Source: Yinghuangia sp045039925
Lineage (GTDB): Bacteria; Actinomycetota; Actinomycetes; Streptomycetales; Streptomycetaceae
Direction: 5' to 3'
NCBI GenBank assembly: GCA_045039925.1
Contig: CP108400.1
Coordinates: 372,001 to 436,000, forward strand
DNA length: 64,000 bases
Part shown: positions 10,848 through 19,025 of the stretch, piece by piece
How positions within the stretch are numbered: position 1 is the first letter of the stretch
How the letters are laid out: each line of letters starts with the position of its first letter
Program-made: the position numbers and the translations under genes
Notes under the pieces: model-generated
What the model was told of the DNA's origin: nothing
The model's input: only the letters and a program-made list of their open reading frames with translations
Databases searched by the model: none

Positions 10848-11285
10848 ATGCACTTCCGCGCCGCCACCCGCCCCGACCTCCCCCAACTCGTCGCCCTCCT
10901 CGCCGACACTGACGCCCCCACCCCGGTCCCCGTCACCGACGCCCACGAACGCGCCTTCGCCGCCATCGACGGCGACCCGCGCAACGAACTCCTCGTCCTC
11001 GACGCGGGTGACGGCGCCGTCCTCGGCTTCCTCCAGGCCACGTACATCCCCGGCCTGGGCAACAACGCCGCCGACCGCGTGGTCCTGGAAGCCGTACGCG
11101 TCCACCCCGACCACCGGAGCTCCGGCCACGGCCGCCGCCTGATCGCGCATGCCGTCGAACGCGCGCGCGAACGCGGATGCACCCTCGTCCAGCTCACCAG
11201 CAACAAAGCGCGAAGCGACGCGCACCGCTTCTACGAGACGCTCGGCTTCACCCGCAGCCACGACGGCTTCAAGCTCCGCCTGTGA
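10848..11285 (+). CDS. GNAT family N-acetyltransferase
   Basis: 145-aa single-domain acetyltransferase. Motif A, VLEAVRVHPDHRSSGHGRRLIAHAVERAR, gives the acetyl-CoA pyrophosphate loop. The following NKARSDAHRFYETLGF strand-helix and a short C-terminal strand complete the fold. The acceptor is unknown. It stands alone between DUF1059 and an SGNH hydrolase. Confidence 0.9.
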   Translation: MHFRAATRPDLPQLVALLADTDAPTPVPVTDAHERAFAAIDGDPRNELLVLDAGDGAVLGFLQATYIPGLGNNAADRVVLEAVRVHPDHRSSGHGRRLIAHAVERARERGCTLVQLTSNKARSDAHRFYETLGFTRSHDGFKLRL

Positions 11286-11344
11286 CGAGCCGCCGCCCAC
11301 CACCGCGCAGCCCGCTCGTACCACCGGCATAAAATCGACGCGCC

Positions 11345-12181
11345 ATGGACAACCCCACCCCACCCGCCGCCGCCGCCCCGCACGGCCCCCTCGGCCGCCT
11401 CGGCCCCGTCGCGACCTTCGTCGCCGTCGGCGACTCCTTCACCGAGGGCATGTCCGACCCGTACCCCGCGAACGGCGCCCACCCCGCCGACACGTACCGG
11501 GGCTGGGCCGACCTCCTCGCCGACCGGCTCGCCGCCGCCGACCCCGGTCTGCGGTACGCCAACCTCGCGGTCCGCGGCAAGCTCATCCGCCAGATCGCCC
11601 ACGACCAGGTCCCGCTCGCCGCGGCGCTCGGCGCCGACCTGACCACCCTCGCCGGCGGACTCAACGACGTCCTCCGGCCCCGCTGCGACGTGCCCGCCGT
11701 CTGCGCCGTCCTCGAGGAGTCCGCCGCGACCCTCGCCGCGGCGACCGGGCACCTGGTCCTCTTCCGCAGCACCGACCCGACCCGGCGCCTCAAGTCCAGC
11801 GCCCGCCTCATGCCGCGCATCGAGCAGCTCATCGCGTTCGTCGACGACCTCGGCAAGCGCCACGGCGCGACCGTCGTCGACCTGTTCACCGCCCGCGCCT
11901 TCGACGACCCGCGGATGTGGGGCACCGACCGCCTCCACCTCTCCACCGAGGGCCACCGCCGCGTCGCCGAAGCGGCGTGCGAGGCGCTCGGGCTCCCGCA
12001 CGACCCCGACTGGCGCGTACCCCTGGCCCCCGCCGCCCCGGCGCCCTGGCTCACCCGCCGCAAGGCGGACGCCAGTTGGGCCAGGGTCCATCTCGGCCCC
12101 TGGCTCTACCGCCGGGTCACCGGCCGCTCCTCCGGCGACGGCCGCCCGCCCAAGCGCCCGGAGCTCACCGCCTGGGAGTAG
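11345..12181 (+). CDS. SGNH/GDSL family hydrolase
   Basis: 278-aa serine esterase/lipase-type hydrolase without a signal peptide. The block I motif VGDSFTEG places the nucleophile near Ser30; block III GGLND is near residue 105; the catalytic Asp/His block is DRLHLSTEGHRRVAE near residue 198. The roughly 60-residue C-terminal extension is Arg/Trp-rich and has no recognised domain. A TAAAAT hexamer at 11330-11335, nine bases before the ATG, suggests a leaderless or nearly leaderless transcript. Confidence 0.88.
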   Translation: MDNPTPPAAAAPHGPLGRLGPVATFVAVGDSFTEGMSDPYPANGAHPADTYRGWADLLADRLAAADPGLRYANLAVRGKLIRQIAHDQVPLAAALGADLTTLAGGLNDVLRPRCDVPAVCAVLEESAATLAAATGHLVLFRSTDPTRRLKSSARLMPRIEQLIAFVDDLGKRHGATVVDLFTARAFDDPRMWGTDRLHLSTEGHRRVAEAACEALGLPHDPDWRVPLAPAAPAPWLTRRKADASWARVHLGPWLYRRVTGRSSGDGRPPKRPELTAWE

Positions 12182-12316
12182 GCGCGGCCGCTCCCCTTCT
12201 GTCCGGGGAAAATCCGCAACGAACGGCCAGTTATTGGAAGTTCACCGAAACGGGGGACGCACGAACAGCCGAGCCTCCGGTTGCCGACCCCGGCCAACCC
12301 GCGCAGGCTCGGCTGC

Positions 12317-12877
12317 ATGAGCGACAACCCCATTACCCTGACCGACCTGACCGGCTCGTACACCATCGACCCGGTGCACTCCCGGATCGGCTTCTCGGCC
12401 CGGCACGCGATGGTCACCAAGGTGCGCGGCGCCTTCAACGAGTTCGAGGGCAAGGCGACCCTGGACGGCGACGACCCGGAGAAGTCCGCGGTCTCGGTGC
12501 GCATCACGGCCACGAGCATCGACACGCGCAACGACCAGCGCGACGGCCACCTGCGGACGAACGACTTCCTGGACGCGCCGAACTTCCCGGACATCACGTT
12601 CCATTCGACGGCCGTCGAGCAGGTCGACGACGACACCTACCGGCTGACCGGCGACCTCACCATCAAGGGCGTCACGCATCCGCTGAGCATCGACCTGGAG
12701 TACAACGGGGCCGCGCGCGACCCGTACGGCAACCTCCGCGTCGGCTTCGAGGGCTCCGTGGTCATCAGGCGCAAGGACTACGGCATGACCTGGAACGCCA
12801 CCCTGGAGACCGGCGGCGTGCTCGTCAGCGACAAGGTCACCCTCGAGGTCGAGGTGTCCGCGGTCAAGGACGCCTGA
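12317..12877 (+). CDS. YceI family protein
   Basis: 186-aa YceI/lipocalin-like protein, which binds polyisoprenoid-type lipids in characterised members. It has the typical opening GSYTIDPVHSRIGFSARHAMVTKVRGAFNEFEG, followed by TSIDTRNDQRDGHLRTNDFLD and the closing WNATLETGGVLVSDKVTLEVEVSAV. No signal peptide is present, so it is probably cytoplasmic. ATG 12317 starts the conserved region. Confidence 0.92.
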   Translation: MSDNPITLTDLTGSYTIDPVHSRIGFSARHAMVTKVRGAFNEFEGKATLDGDDPEKSAVSVRITATSIDTRNDQRDGHLRTNDFLDAPNFPDITFHSTAVEQVDDDTYRLTGDLTIKGVTHPLSIDLEYNGAARDPYGNLRVGFEGSVVIRRKDYGMTWNATLETGGVLVSDKVTLEVEVSAVKDA

Positions 12878-12995
12878 CCGGGCCCCTCCCCCGTCCGCCC
12901 GCCGACAGCGCCCGCCGCGGCGGCTGAACTGTCCTTGTTTCCGGCCCTGTTGGACCCCGGAAACCCGCTCGCGGACCGCGGGCCCCTTCCCGTGC

Positions 12996-13038
12996 GCGTA
13001 CTCCCGGTTGTGTTGCGCTGTAACAACCGGGAGTACGC
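12996..13038. promoter_or_regulatory. Perfect 16-bp hairpin over the RBS of the 68-aa gene
   Basis: The left arm (12996-13011) and right arm (13023-13038) are perfectly complementary over 16 bp, with an 11-nt loop. The right arm ends at the base before the ATG at 13039 and contains GGGAG (13029-13033), the only Shine-Dalgarno candidate for that gene. If transcribed, the structure would bury the site. It may also act as a terminator for yceI, although it lies 118 bp after that stop and lacks a T tract. Confidence 0.7.
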
Positions 13039-13245
13039 ATGCCACCTGCCCCCACCCGCGCGCTGCGCGACTTCGGCGGCTGGGGCTACCGCATGCGCCC
13101 CGGCAGGTCCGGGGTCATCCTCCGTTCGGGTGAAGTCCTTTCGCTCGATCCGGCGACCGGCGGCACGTTCGTCGTCACCGTCGCGGACGCCCGTACGGCC
13201 GCCTCCGTCCTCGCCCTGCTCCGCAGCAACCTCGCCGCCCCCTGA
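13039..13245 (+). CDS. Small protein with GGWGYR motif (PH-like fragment)
   Basis: 68-aa predicted protein. The segment FGGWGYRMRPGRSGVILRSG followed by FVVTVADARTAASVLALL resembles the C-terminal strand-helix of bacterial PH-like domains seen at the end of larger actinobacterial membrane proteins, so this may be a stand-alone or remnant version. That similarity is from memory and not verified. Its start abuts the perfect hairpin, which would control translation. Confidence 0.6.
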   Translation: MPPAPTRALRDFGGWGYRMRPGRSGVILRSGEVLSLDPATGGTFVVTVADARTAASVLALLRSNLAAP

Positions 13246-13489
13246 CGGCGCGCCGGACCGCCTCCGCCGGGCGCGGCTCCAGTGGCGGGAGGGGGCGGCG
13301 TGATGGAGGGTTGCGGGAGGTGGTCGGCAGGCGCTGTCCGCGACTGCGCGCTGCCGCGCGTACGCCCGCACACGCTTGTCCGCACACCTGTCCGCACGTC
13401 TGTCCGCACGTTCGTCCTGTCCGCAGAGTTTGTCCGCGAAGGTTGTCCGCGCCCGCCGTCGCCGACGGCGGCTCCGAGGGGAACGGTGC
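13246..13489. promoter_or_regulatory. Upstream region of the DUF1254 gene
   Basis: 244 bp without a supported gene. The right part holds a cluster of TGTCCGC repeats (listed separately), followed by GAGGGG as the ribosome-binding site for ATG 13490. Confidence 0.4.
13335..13450 (+). repeat. Seven TGTCCGC direct repeats upstream of the DUF1254 gene
   Basis: TGTCCGC occurs at 13335, 13377, 13389, 13401, 13418, 13431 and 13444, all on the same strand. The middle three are spaced by exactly 12 bp and share the longer form TGTCCGCAC. The others are 13, 17 and 42 bp apart. The cluster ends 40 bp before the start codon, a position suited to an activator or repressor array. Confidence 0.7.
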
Positions 13490-14827
13490 ATGTCCGACCA
13501 CGACGATCTGGCCCGGCTCGCCGCCGACGCGTATGTCTACGGGTACCCGCTGGTGTTCGACGTCTCCATGGTCCGGCGCTGCCTGCGCACCGGCTTCGGC
13601 TCGCTGCCGGCCACGTCGGCGAACGCGTTCGCGCACGCCCGCAAACTCGCCGGTCCGCAGGACGACTTCGTGTCCGTCAACAACGACACGATCTACTCCC
13701 TCGCCCAGTTGGACCTGTCCGGCGGACCGCTGCTCCTGCGGGTGCCGGACACCGCGGACGCGTACTACGTGCTCCAGTTCGTCGACACCTGGACCAACAA
13801 CTTCGCGTACGTCGGACGCCGCGCGACCGGCACCGACGCCGCCGCCTTCGTCGTCGCCCCGCCCGGATGGATCGGCGCCGTCCCCGACGGCACCCGGGTG
13901 ATCGCGGCCCCCACGACGGTCGCCTCGATCGTCGGGCGCTTCGCCTGCGCCGGACCCGACGACCTCGGCCGCGTCGCGAAGCTCCAGGAGCAGCTGACAC
14001 TCGAACCGCTCGGCGACCCAGGGCCGACGCGGGGACTGCCGGAACCGGACGCCACCGTGCCTGAGGACATGCGCTTCTGGGAGGAACTGCGGGTGCTGCT
14101 CGCGGCGTTCCCGCCGGATACCGAGGACGCCGAGTACCAGCGGCGGTACGCGGCGCTGGGCCTGCTGCACGAGGGCGAGTCGCCGTACCACGACGCCCCG
14201 GACGACCTGGTGACCGCGCTGCGGAAGGGGTACGCCTCGGGGCGCCAGCGCGTCGAGGAGGCGAGCCGCACCGGGCTCGACGACCGCAGTTCGACGTGGC
14301 ACATGGCGCTCCACCTGTTCGACTACAACGTCGACCGCCTCGGCCTCGGCACCATCGACGCACCCGACTGGCGGATCGGCGACCGGCGCGCGTCGTACCT
14401 CGTGCGCGCCGTCGCGGCGCGGGTCGGCCTGTGGGGCAACCATGCCTACGAGGCGGTGTACGCCACCACCTACACCGACGCCGAGGGCCGCCAGCTCAAC
14501 GGCTCGCGCAACTACACGCTCACGTTCCCGTCGCCTCCCCCGGTCGACGCGTTCTGGTCGGTCACGATGTACGACATGCCCGACTACTTCCTGATCGACA
14601 ACGCGGCCAACCGCTACTCGATCGGCGACCGCACCCCCGGGCTCGTGTACGGCTCGGACGGCTCGCTGACGCTCTACCTGATGCACGCCAAGCCGGTCGA
14701 GGGCGAGGCGGCGAACTGGCTGCCGACGCCGGCCGGGGACTTCCGCCCGATGCTGCGCATGTACCAGCCGGGCAAGGCCGTGCTCGACGGGACCTACCAA
14801 CTGCCGGACATCCAGGCGCTGGACTGA
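13490..14827 (+). CDS. DUF1254/DUF1214 domain protein
   Basis: 445-aa protein with an N-terminal DUF1254 domain (AADAYVYGYPLVFDVSMVRR, then VNNDTIYSLAQLDLSGGPLLLRVPDTADAYYVLQFVDTWTN) and a C-terminal DUF1214 domain (residues about 330-440, ending around MLRMYQPGKAVLDGTYQLP). No signal peptide is seen. The family is widespread and uncharacterised, sometimes proposed as a lipid or envelope factor. ATG 13490 follows GAGGGG. It is convergent with the MerR gene, 48 bp away. Confidence 0.88.
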   Translation: MSDHDDLARLAADAYVYGYPLVFDVSMVRRCLRTGFGSLPATSANAFAHARKLAGPQDDFVSVNNDTIYSLAQLDLSGGPLLLRVPDTADAYYVLQFVDTWTNNFAYVGRRATGTDAAAFVVAPPGWIGAVPDGTRVIAAPTTVASIVGRFACAGPDDLGRVAKLQEQLTLEPLGDPGPTRGLPEPDATVPEDMRFWEELRVLLAAFPPDTEDAEYQRRYAALGLLHEGESPYHDAPDDLVTALRKGYASGRQRVEEASRTGLDDRSSTWHMALHLFDYNVDRLGLGTIDAPDWRIGDRRASYLVRAVAARVGLWGNHAYEAVYATTYTDAEGRQLNGSRNYTLTFPSPPPVDAFWSVTMYDMPDYFLIDNAANRYSIGDRTPGLVYGSDGSLTLYLMHAKPVEGEAANWLPTPAGDFRPMLRMYQPGKAVLDGTYQLPDIQALD

Positions 14828-14875
14828 CCCGCCCCGCGGGCCCCGACACACGCGGCGCACGTCAGGCGGCGCGGC

Positions 14876-15910
14876 TCAGGCGGCGGACAGCCCGCTCTCG
14901 GCGGTGAGCGCCCGGGTGAGCCAGTCGTGCGCGGCGCCCGGAGTCGGGGGCGGCGGGCCGGACGGCGGCGTGCGCAGGACGGCCACCTCGCGCCAGTAGT
15001 GGTCGACCCGCGGGTCGGCCGCGAGTTGCACCTGGAGCGCCCCACGGAAGGCCGGCGTGTCGCGGGTGCCGCGGGCGCGGGCGTAGGCGTCGACGAAGCA
15101 GTCGAGGGCGTCGCCCGGCTGCGGTGGGCGGGCGGCGAGCAGGTGCGGGGCGGCGAGGGCGTACGCGTCCACGAGTCCGTCGTAGACCAGCGCCGCCTGG
15201 TAGCCCTCGCCGGGCCGGTGGACGGCGGGCTGGCACCGTTCGAGGCTGTCCCCCGAGCAGTCGCCGGTGACGAACGCGTGCAGCCGGGCGAACGCGAGGA
15301 CCTGCTCCGGCGTGGGGTCGGCGGGCGGGTCCGGCACCGCGTGCTCCAGGATCGCGGCCGTGACGCGCGACGGCAGGCGTACCGGCAGCCAGCGGCGCCA
15401 GAAGCGGGCCATCGCCGTGGTGTCGGGCGGCGTGCCGATGGCCCCGACGAGGCGCAGCCGGTCCGCGCGTTCGGCGGGGGTGCAGTCCCGGACCAGCCGC
15501 AGGGCGGCCTCCCGCCAGCGCAGTGCCGCCATCTGGGAGCCGAGTTCGCGCAGGTGCCCGGCGACGGCGTCCTCCAGCGCGCCGTCGTCGACGGCACCGG
15601 GGTTGCCGGGGTCTCCCGGGTCGCCCGCGGGGTCGAGGATCCGGCGTACGGCCGGGAGCGGCAGGTCGAGGGTGCGCAGCGCACGGATGAGGCGGAGCCG
15701 TTCCAGTGCCGCGTGCGCGTAGCGGCGGTGCCCGCCGGTGCTGCGCGACGCCTCGGGCAGCAGGCCGTGGTCGGAGTAGAAGCGCACGGTCTTGACGGTG
15801 GCGCCGGCCCGCTCGGCCAGTTCGCCGATGCCCCACAGGCCGTCGGCCGACCAGGACGGCGCGGGTCGCGGGGTCGGGGGCGGCGGAGTCTCGGGCGGCG
15901 GCGTGGGCAC
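14876..15910 (-). CDS. MerR family transcriptional regulator
   Basis: 344-aa regulator. After a Pro-rich stretch of about 20 residues, the MerR winged helix-turn-helix is plain: GIGELAERAGATVKTVRFYSDHGLLPEASRSTGGHRRYAHAALERLRLIRALRTLDLPL. The remaining 250 residues form a helical domain with a few cysteines (RDCTPAERADRL, TGDCSGD) and no recognised effector module. GTG 15910 follows GAGGGAGG. It diverges from the double hydrolase across a promoter of MerR geometry. Confidence 0.88.
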   Translation of the reverse strand: MPTPPPETPPPPTPRPAPSWSADGLWGIGELAERAGATVKTVRFYSDHGLLPEASRSTGGHRRYAHAALERLRLIRALRTLDLPLPAVRRILDPAGDPGDPGNPGAVDDGALEDAVAGHLRELGSQMAALRWREAALRLVRDCTPAERADRLRLVGAIGTPPDTTAMARFWRRWLPVRLPSRVTAAILEHAVPDPPADPTPEQVLAFARLHAFVTGDCSGDSLERCQPAVHRPGEGYQAALVYDGLVDAYALAAPHLLAARPPQPGDALDCFVDAYARARGTRDTPAFRGALQVQLAADPRVDHYWREVAVLRTPPSGPPPPTPGAAHDWLTRALTAESGLSAA

Positions 15911-15913
15911 GGC

Positions 15914-15944
15914 TTGAACCTCCCTCAAGGGGAGTTCCTACCGT
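15914..15944 (+). promoter_or_regulatory. MerR-type promoter with 19-bp spacer
   Basis: Reading toward the hydrolase gene: -35 TTGAAC (15914-15919), a 19-bp spacer, and -10 TACCGT (15939-15944). The spacer contains the dyad CTCCC-N5-GGGAG (15920-15924/15930-15934). MerR proteins act on over-long 19-20 bp spacers by twisting the DNA, so this is the expected operator of the adjacent regulator. Confidence 0.65.
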
Positions 15945-16040
15945 ACCCGCGAGCGCGGACGGCCGAGGCGGCCGGGTACGCGGCGGCGGACGCACGGTCG
16001 CGGTCCGTCGAAAGAGCGGGAAGTGCGGGAGGAGTAGGCC

Positions 16041-17594
16041 ATGACGGCATACGTACTGGTGTCGGGTCCGTTCACCGACGGCTCGGTGTGGCGGCAGGTG
16101 GCGGCCCGGCTGCGGGCGGCGGGAGCGGAGGTGCACCCGGTGACGCTGACAGGTCTGGGGGACCGCCGGGATCTCGCGGGTCCGGACACGGATCTGGAGA
16201 CGCACATCGCGGACGTGCTGCGCGCGATCGGGCAGGCGGCGGACGGCGGCGTGGTGGTCGTGGGCCACGGCTACGCCATCCACCCGGTGCTGGGGGCGGC
16301 GGACCGGCGGCCGGACCGCGTCGCGCGGGTGGTCTACCTGGACGCCGGCATGGCGCGGAGCGGTGACGCGCCGTTGGAGCTGCTGCCCCTCCAGGGGCTG
16401 CGCGACGAACTGCGCGCAAGGGCGGACCTGCCGGGCGACCCGGTCGCTCCCCCGGCGCCGGACGAGTGGCACTTGTGGGGCAGCACGGACGGCCTGTCGC
16501 CGGCGGATCTGGCGGAGCTGACGAAGGTCGCCGCCCCGCAGCCGGCCGGCACGCTCCTCCAGCCGCTGGTGCTGTCGGGGGCGGGCGACGCGCTGCCGAC
16601 GACCGGGGTGCTGTGCACGTCGAGCGGCACGAACATCGCTCTCCTGGAGTCGGTGGTGAGCCTCGGGGACGCGGGGCTCCGGACGCTGGTGGACCGTCAG
16701 GTGACGTTCTTCGAGCTGGCGACCGGGCACTGGCCGATGCTGACCGCGCCCGACGAACTCGCCGGCGTCCTCCTGCGCGCCGCGGCGGGCGAGGGACACC
16801 TGTTGGGCGCGTCGGGACAGGACAAGCCCACCCACCTGAAGGACTTCCTGCTCGACGTGCCGCCGTGCCCGCGCGAGCGGATCGGCGCGCTCGACCTGCA
16901 CCTGTCCGACGGTGAGTCCCCGCGTCCGGCGGTGGTGTTCGTGCACGGCGGCCCGGTTCCCGAGGATGCCGCGGTGACGCCGCGCGACTGGGCGGGTCTG
17001 GTGGGGCACGCCCGGCTCGCGGCGAGCCTGGGGGCGGTGGGGGTGACGGTGGAGCACCGGCTGCACGGTCTCGGGGACTTCGACCGGGCCGCGTCGGACG
17101 TCGCGGCCGCGGTGGAGCTGGTACGCGCCCATCCGCGCGTCGACGGAGACCGCGTCGCCCTGTGGTTCTTCTCGGGCGGCGGGCCGCTGGCGGCGGACTG
17201 GCTGGCGGCGCCGCCGCCGTGGCTGGGCTGCCTGGCGGCGTCGTACCCGATCCTCGCGCCGCTGCCGAACTGGGGGCTCTCGGACTCCCGGTTCCGCCCG
17301 GCCGACGTGCTCGGGGGCGCGGGGCGGTTGCCGGTGGTGCTCACGCGGGTGGAGCTGGAGCATCCGGCCATCGCCGCGACAGTTGCCGCGTTCGTGGCGG
17401 CGGCGGAGTCCGCCGGGACGGATCTCGAGGTGGTCGACGTGCCGCAGGGCCGCCACGGCTTCGACACGCTCGACCACACCGAGGCGGGCCGTGCCGCCCT
17501 GCGGCGGTCGATGCGAGCGGTGCTCGGCCACCTGGGCGTCCCCGTCGGCCCGGACGACGCGTCCGGCCCCGCCGAACCCGCGCTGTCCGGATGA
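16041..17594 (+). CDS. Tandem alpha/beta-hydrolase fusion with degenerate N-terminal domain
   Basis: 517-aa protein with two hydrolase-like domains. The first (residues 1-250) opens with YVLVSGPFTDGSVWRQVAARLRAAG and reaches the nucleophile elbow as VVVVGHGYA, where a glycine takes the place of the serine in the usual GHSYG. Its C-terminal His region ATGHWPM remains. The second (about 265-500) has an HGGP oxyanion loop, the elbow FFSGGGP with a serine, and the catalytic His in GRHGFD, as in dienelactone-hydrolase-like esterases. GGAGGAG precedes the ATG. It is controlled by a MerR-type promoter. Confidence 0.8.
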   Translation: MTAYVLVSGPFTDGSVWRQVAARLRAAGAEVHPVTLTGLGDRRDLAGPDTDLETHIADVLRAIGQAADGGVVVVGHGYAIHPVLGAADRRPDRVARVVYLDAGMARSGDAPLELLPLQGLRDELRARADLPGDPVAPPAPDEWHLWGSTDGLSPADLAELTKVAAPQPAGTLLQPLVLSGAGDALPTTGVLCTSSGTNIALLESVVSLGDAGLRTLVDRQVTFFELATGHWPMLTAPDELAGVLLRAAAGEGHLLGASGQDKPTHLKDFLLDVPPCPRERIGALDLHLSDGESPRPAVVFVHGGPVPEDAAVTPRDWAGLVGHARLAASLGAVGVTVEHRLHGLGDFDRAASDVAAAVELVRAHPRVDGDRVALWFFSGGGPLAADWLAAPPPWLGCLAASYPILAPLPNWGLSDSRFRPADVLGGAGRLPVVLTRVELEHPAIAATVAAFVAAAESAGTDLEVVDVPQGRHGFDTLDHTEAGRAALRRSMRAVLGHLGVPVGPDDASGPAEPALSG

Positions 17595-17715
17595 CCGCGC
17601 GCCCGAGGTGACCGGGGGCGGCCCGCGAGCCGCCGCCGCGTGGCTGGCGTCGGCGCGCCGGTCGCGGTATGACTGGGCCCCGACCCGGTCCTGACGGGTC
17701 GTCAGGAGGTGGGCC
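17595..17715. other. Short intergenic gap, hydrolase to redoxin gene
   Basis: 121 bp with an AGGAGGTG ribosome-binding site at its right end and no other clear feature. Confidence 0.3.
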
Positions 17716-18795
17716 GTGCCGCACTGGACGATTCTCGACGAGGGCCGGGCGACCGTCGTGGCGGTGGAGGTGTCCGACGGCGGCGCGCCGCTGCTGAGCC
17801 GTGCGGCGGTACGCGACGCGCTGGGCTGGTCGCGCGAGGCGCACGGCTGGTGCCGGGGCGACGTGTGCGTGCCGGTGGGCGCGGCGGCGTCGGCCGAGCG
17901 TCCGGGCGACGCGGTCGACCTGGCCGCGTTCGCGGCGCTGCTGGGGCGCCCGTACGCCGCCGAACCGGACGCGTCGGTGGCCGCCCTGGGCACCGGGTGC
18001 GCGGACGTGGGCCTCGACCCGGGCGGCGAGGCCCCCGACTTCGCGCTGCCCGACCTGGACGGCCGCGTGCACCGGCTGTCGGATCTGCGCGGCCGCAAGG
18101 TCGCCGTCAACTTCTGGGCGTCGTGGTGCGGGTGCCGGTGGGAGCTTCCGCACTGGGAGGCCCGGCACGCCGAACTGGCCGGACACGGCTTCACGCTGCT
18201 GAGCGTCTCGCTGGACCATCGCGCCGCGGACGCCGCGCCGTGGATCGCCGAGGCGAAGCCGACGCACCCGGTGGTCATCGACACGGAGCAGCGGGTGGCG
18301 GCGCTCTACCAGGTGCCCAACGTCCCGGCGGTGGTGTGGGTGGACGAGGCCGGGCGGGTGGTGCGGCCGAACGACACGCAGTACCCGTCCGACACGTTCG
18401 AGGTGTTCACGGACGTGCCGTCGGCCCCGGCGATGGCCGCACTGCGCCGGTGGGTGCTGGAGGACGACAGCGGGCTGACGGCCGAGCAGGTCGCCGCGTA
18501 CACGCCGCGCCCGGACGCGGCGGCGCAGCAGGCGCGTACCGAGGCGGCGCTGACGGTGTGGCTGGTACGCAACGGCCATGCGGAGGCCGCGCGTTCGCGA
18601 TACGAGCGGATCGCCGCGGAGGCGCCGGGGCAGGTGTCGGTGTGGCGGGCGCTGATGCCGCTGCTCGACGCCGATCCGCTGGGCGAGGAGTTCTTCGTCA
18701 AGGCGGCGGTGTTGCAGGAGCGGGGCATCCCGCTGGCTCGGCCGCTGCCGGTGGGCCCCGCCGAGGCGGGGCCCACCGGGGGTCAGGCGGAATAG
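17716..18795 (+). CDS. TlpA/redoxin-like protein with CxC active site
   Basis: 359-aa protein. The N-terminal 95 residues contain GWCRGDVCVPV. A thioredoxin-fold redoxin domain (about 110-250) begins at GGEAPDFALPDLDGRVHRLSDLRGRKVAVNFWASWCGCRWELP. The active site reads W-C-G-C-R, one residue shorter than the WCxxC of TlpA/ResA. The cis-proline segment PNVPAVVWVDEAG is intact. The C-terminal about 85 residues are helical and TPR-like (ARSRYERIAAEAPGQVSVW). There is no signal peptide, so it is probably cytoplasmic. GTG 17716 follows AGGAGGTG. Confidence 0.8.
   Translation: MPHWTILDEGRATVVAVEVSDGGAPLLSRAAVRDALGWSREAHGWCRGDVCVPVGAAASAERPGDAVDLAAFAALLGRPYAAEPDASVAALGTGCADVGLDPGGEAPDFALPDLDGRVHRLSDLRGRKVAVNFWASWCGCRWELPHWEARHAELAGHGFTLLSVSLDHRAADAAPWIAEAKPTHPVVIDTEQRVAALYQVPNVPAVVWVDEAGRVVRPNDTQYPSDTFEVFTDVPSAPAMAALRRWVLEDDSGLTAEQVAAYTPRPDAAAQQARTEAALTVWLVRNGHAEAARSRYERIAAEAPGQVSVWRALMPLLDADPLGEEFFVKAAVLQERGIPLARPLPVGPAEAGPTGGQAE
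18750..18777. terminator. 12-bp GC hairpin inside the redoxin 3' end
   Basis: A perfect 12-bp stem (18750-18761/18766-18777) with a CGAG tetraloop, 16 bp before the redoxin stop and just past the stop of the convergent secreted-protein gene. Its position between two convergent 3' ends fits a bidirectional terminator that is partly coding. Confidence 0.7.
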
Positions 18796-19025
18796 ATGAC
18801 GTAGAGGGAGTAGCCGGTGGCATACGTGCCGGTGCACTTCCAGTTGCTGGCAGTGCCGTAGTGCACGTACTGCTTGCCGATGTTCTGGCACGTGGGCAGT
18901 TGCGGGTAGTTGCCCACGTACTGCCAGCTCGCTGCCTGCGCCTGGCCCGCGCCTGCCGCCAGAATGCCCAGCGATGCCGCGGCCGCGACGGCCGCGCCCG
19001 CGATTCGGCGCCTTGTGTTACCCAT
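18783..19025 (-). CDS. Small secreted two-cysteine protein
   Basis: 80-aa pre-protein: Arg-rich N-terminus, hydrophobic core and AQAAS cleavage region give a signal peptide of about 30 residues. The mature part, about 50 residues, is rich in Tyr/Trp (WQYVGNYPQLPTCQNIGKQYVHYG) with two cysteines, TC and KC, that could form one disulfide. Homologous short secreted proteins are frequent in Streptomyces but have no assigned function. ATG 19025 lies after GGGGTGG. Its stop overlaps the end of the redoxin gene by 13 bp, tail to tail. Confidence 0.75.
   Translation of the reverse strand: MGNTRRRIAGAAVAAAASLGILAAGAGQAQAASWQYVGNYPQLPTCQNIGKQYVHYGTASNWKCTGTYATGYSLYVIYSA

Noticed and set aside
13335..13450. 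TGTCCGC cluster as a CRISPR array
   Set aside because: Units are 7 bp, spacing is 12-42 bp, and there are no spacers or cas genes.
14862..18284. An 1140-codon minus-strand open frame over three genes
   Set aside because: It is antisense or out of frame to MerR, the hydrolase fusion and the redoxin, all of which have clear motifs.
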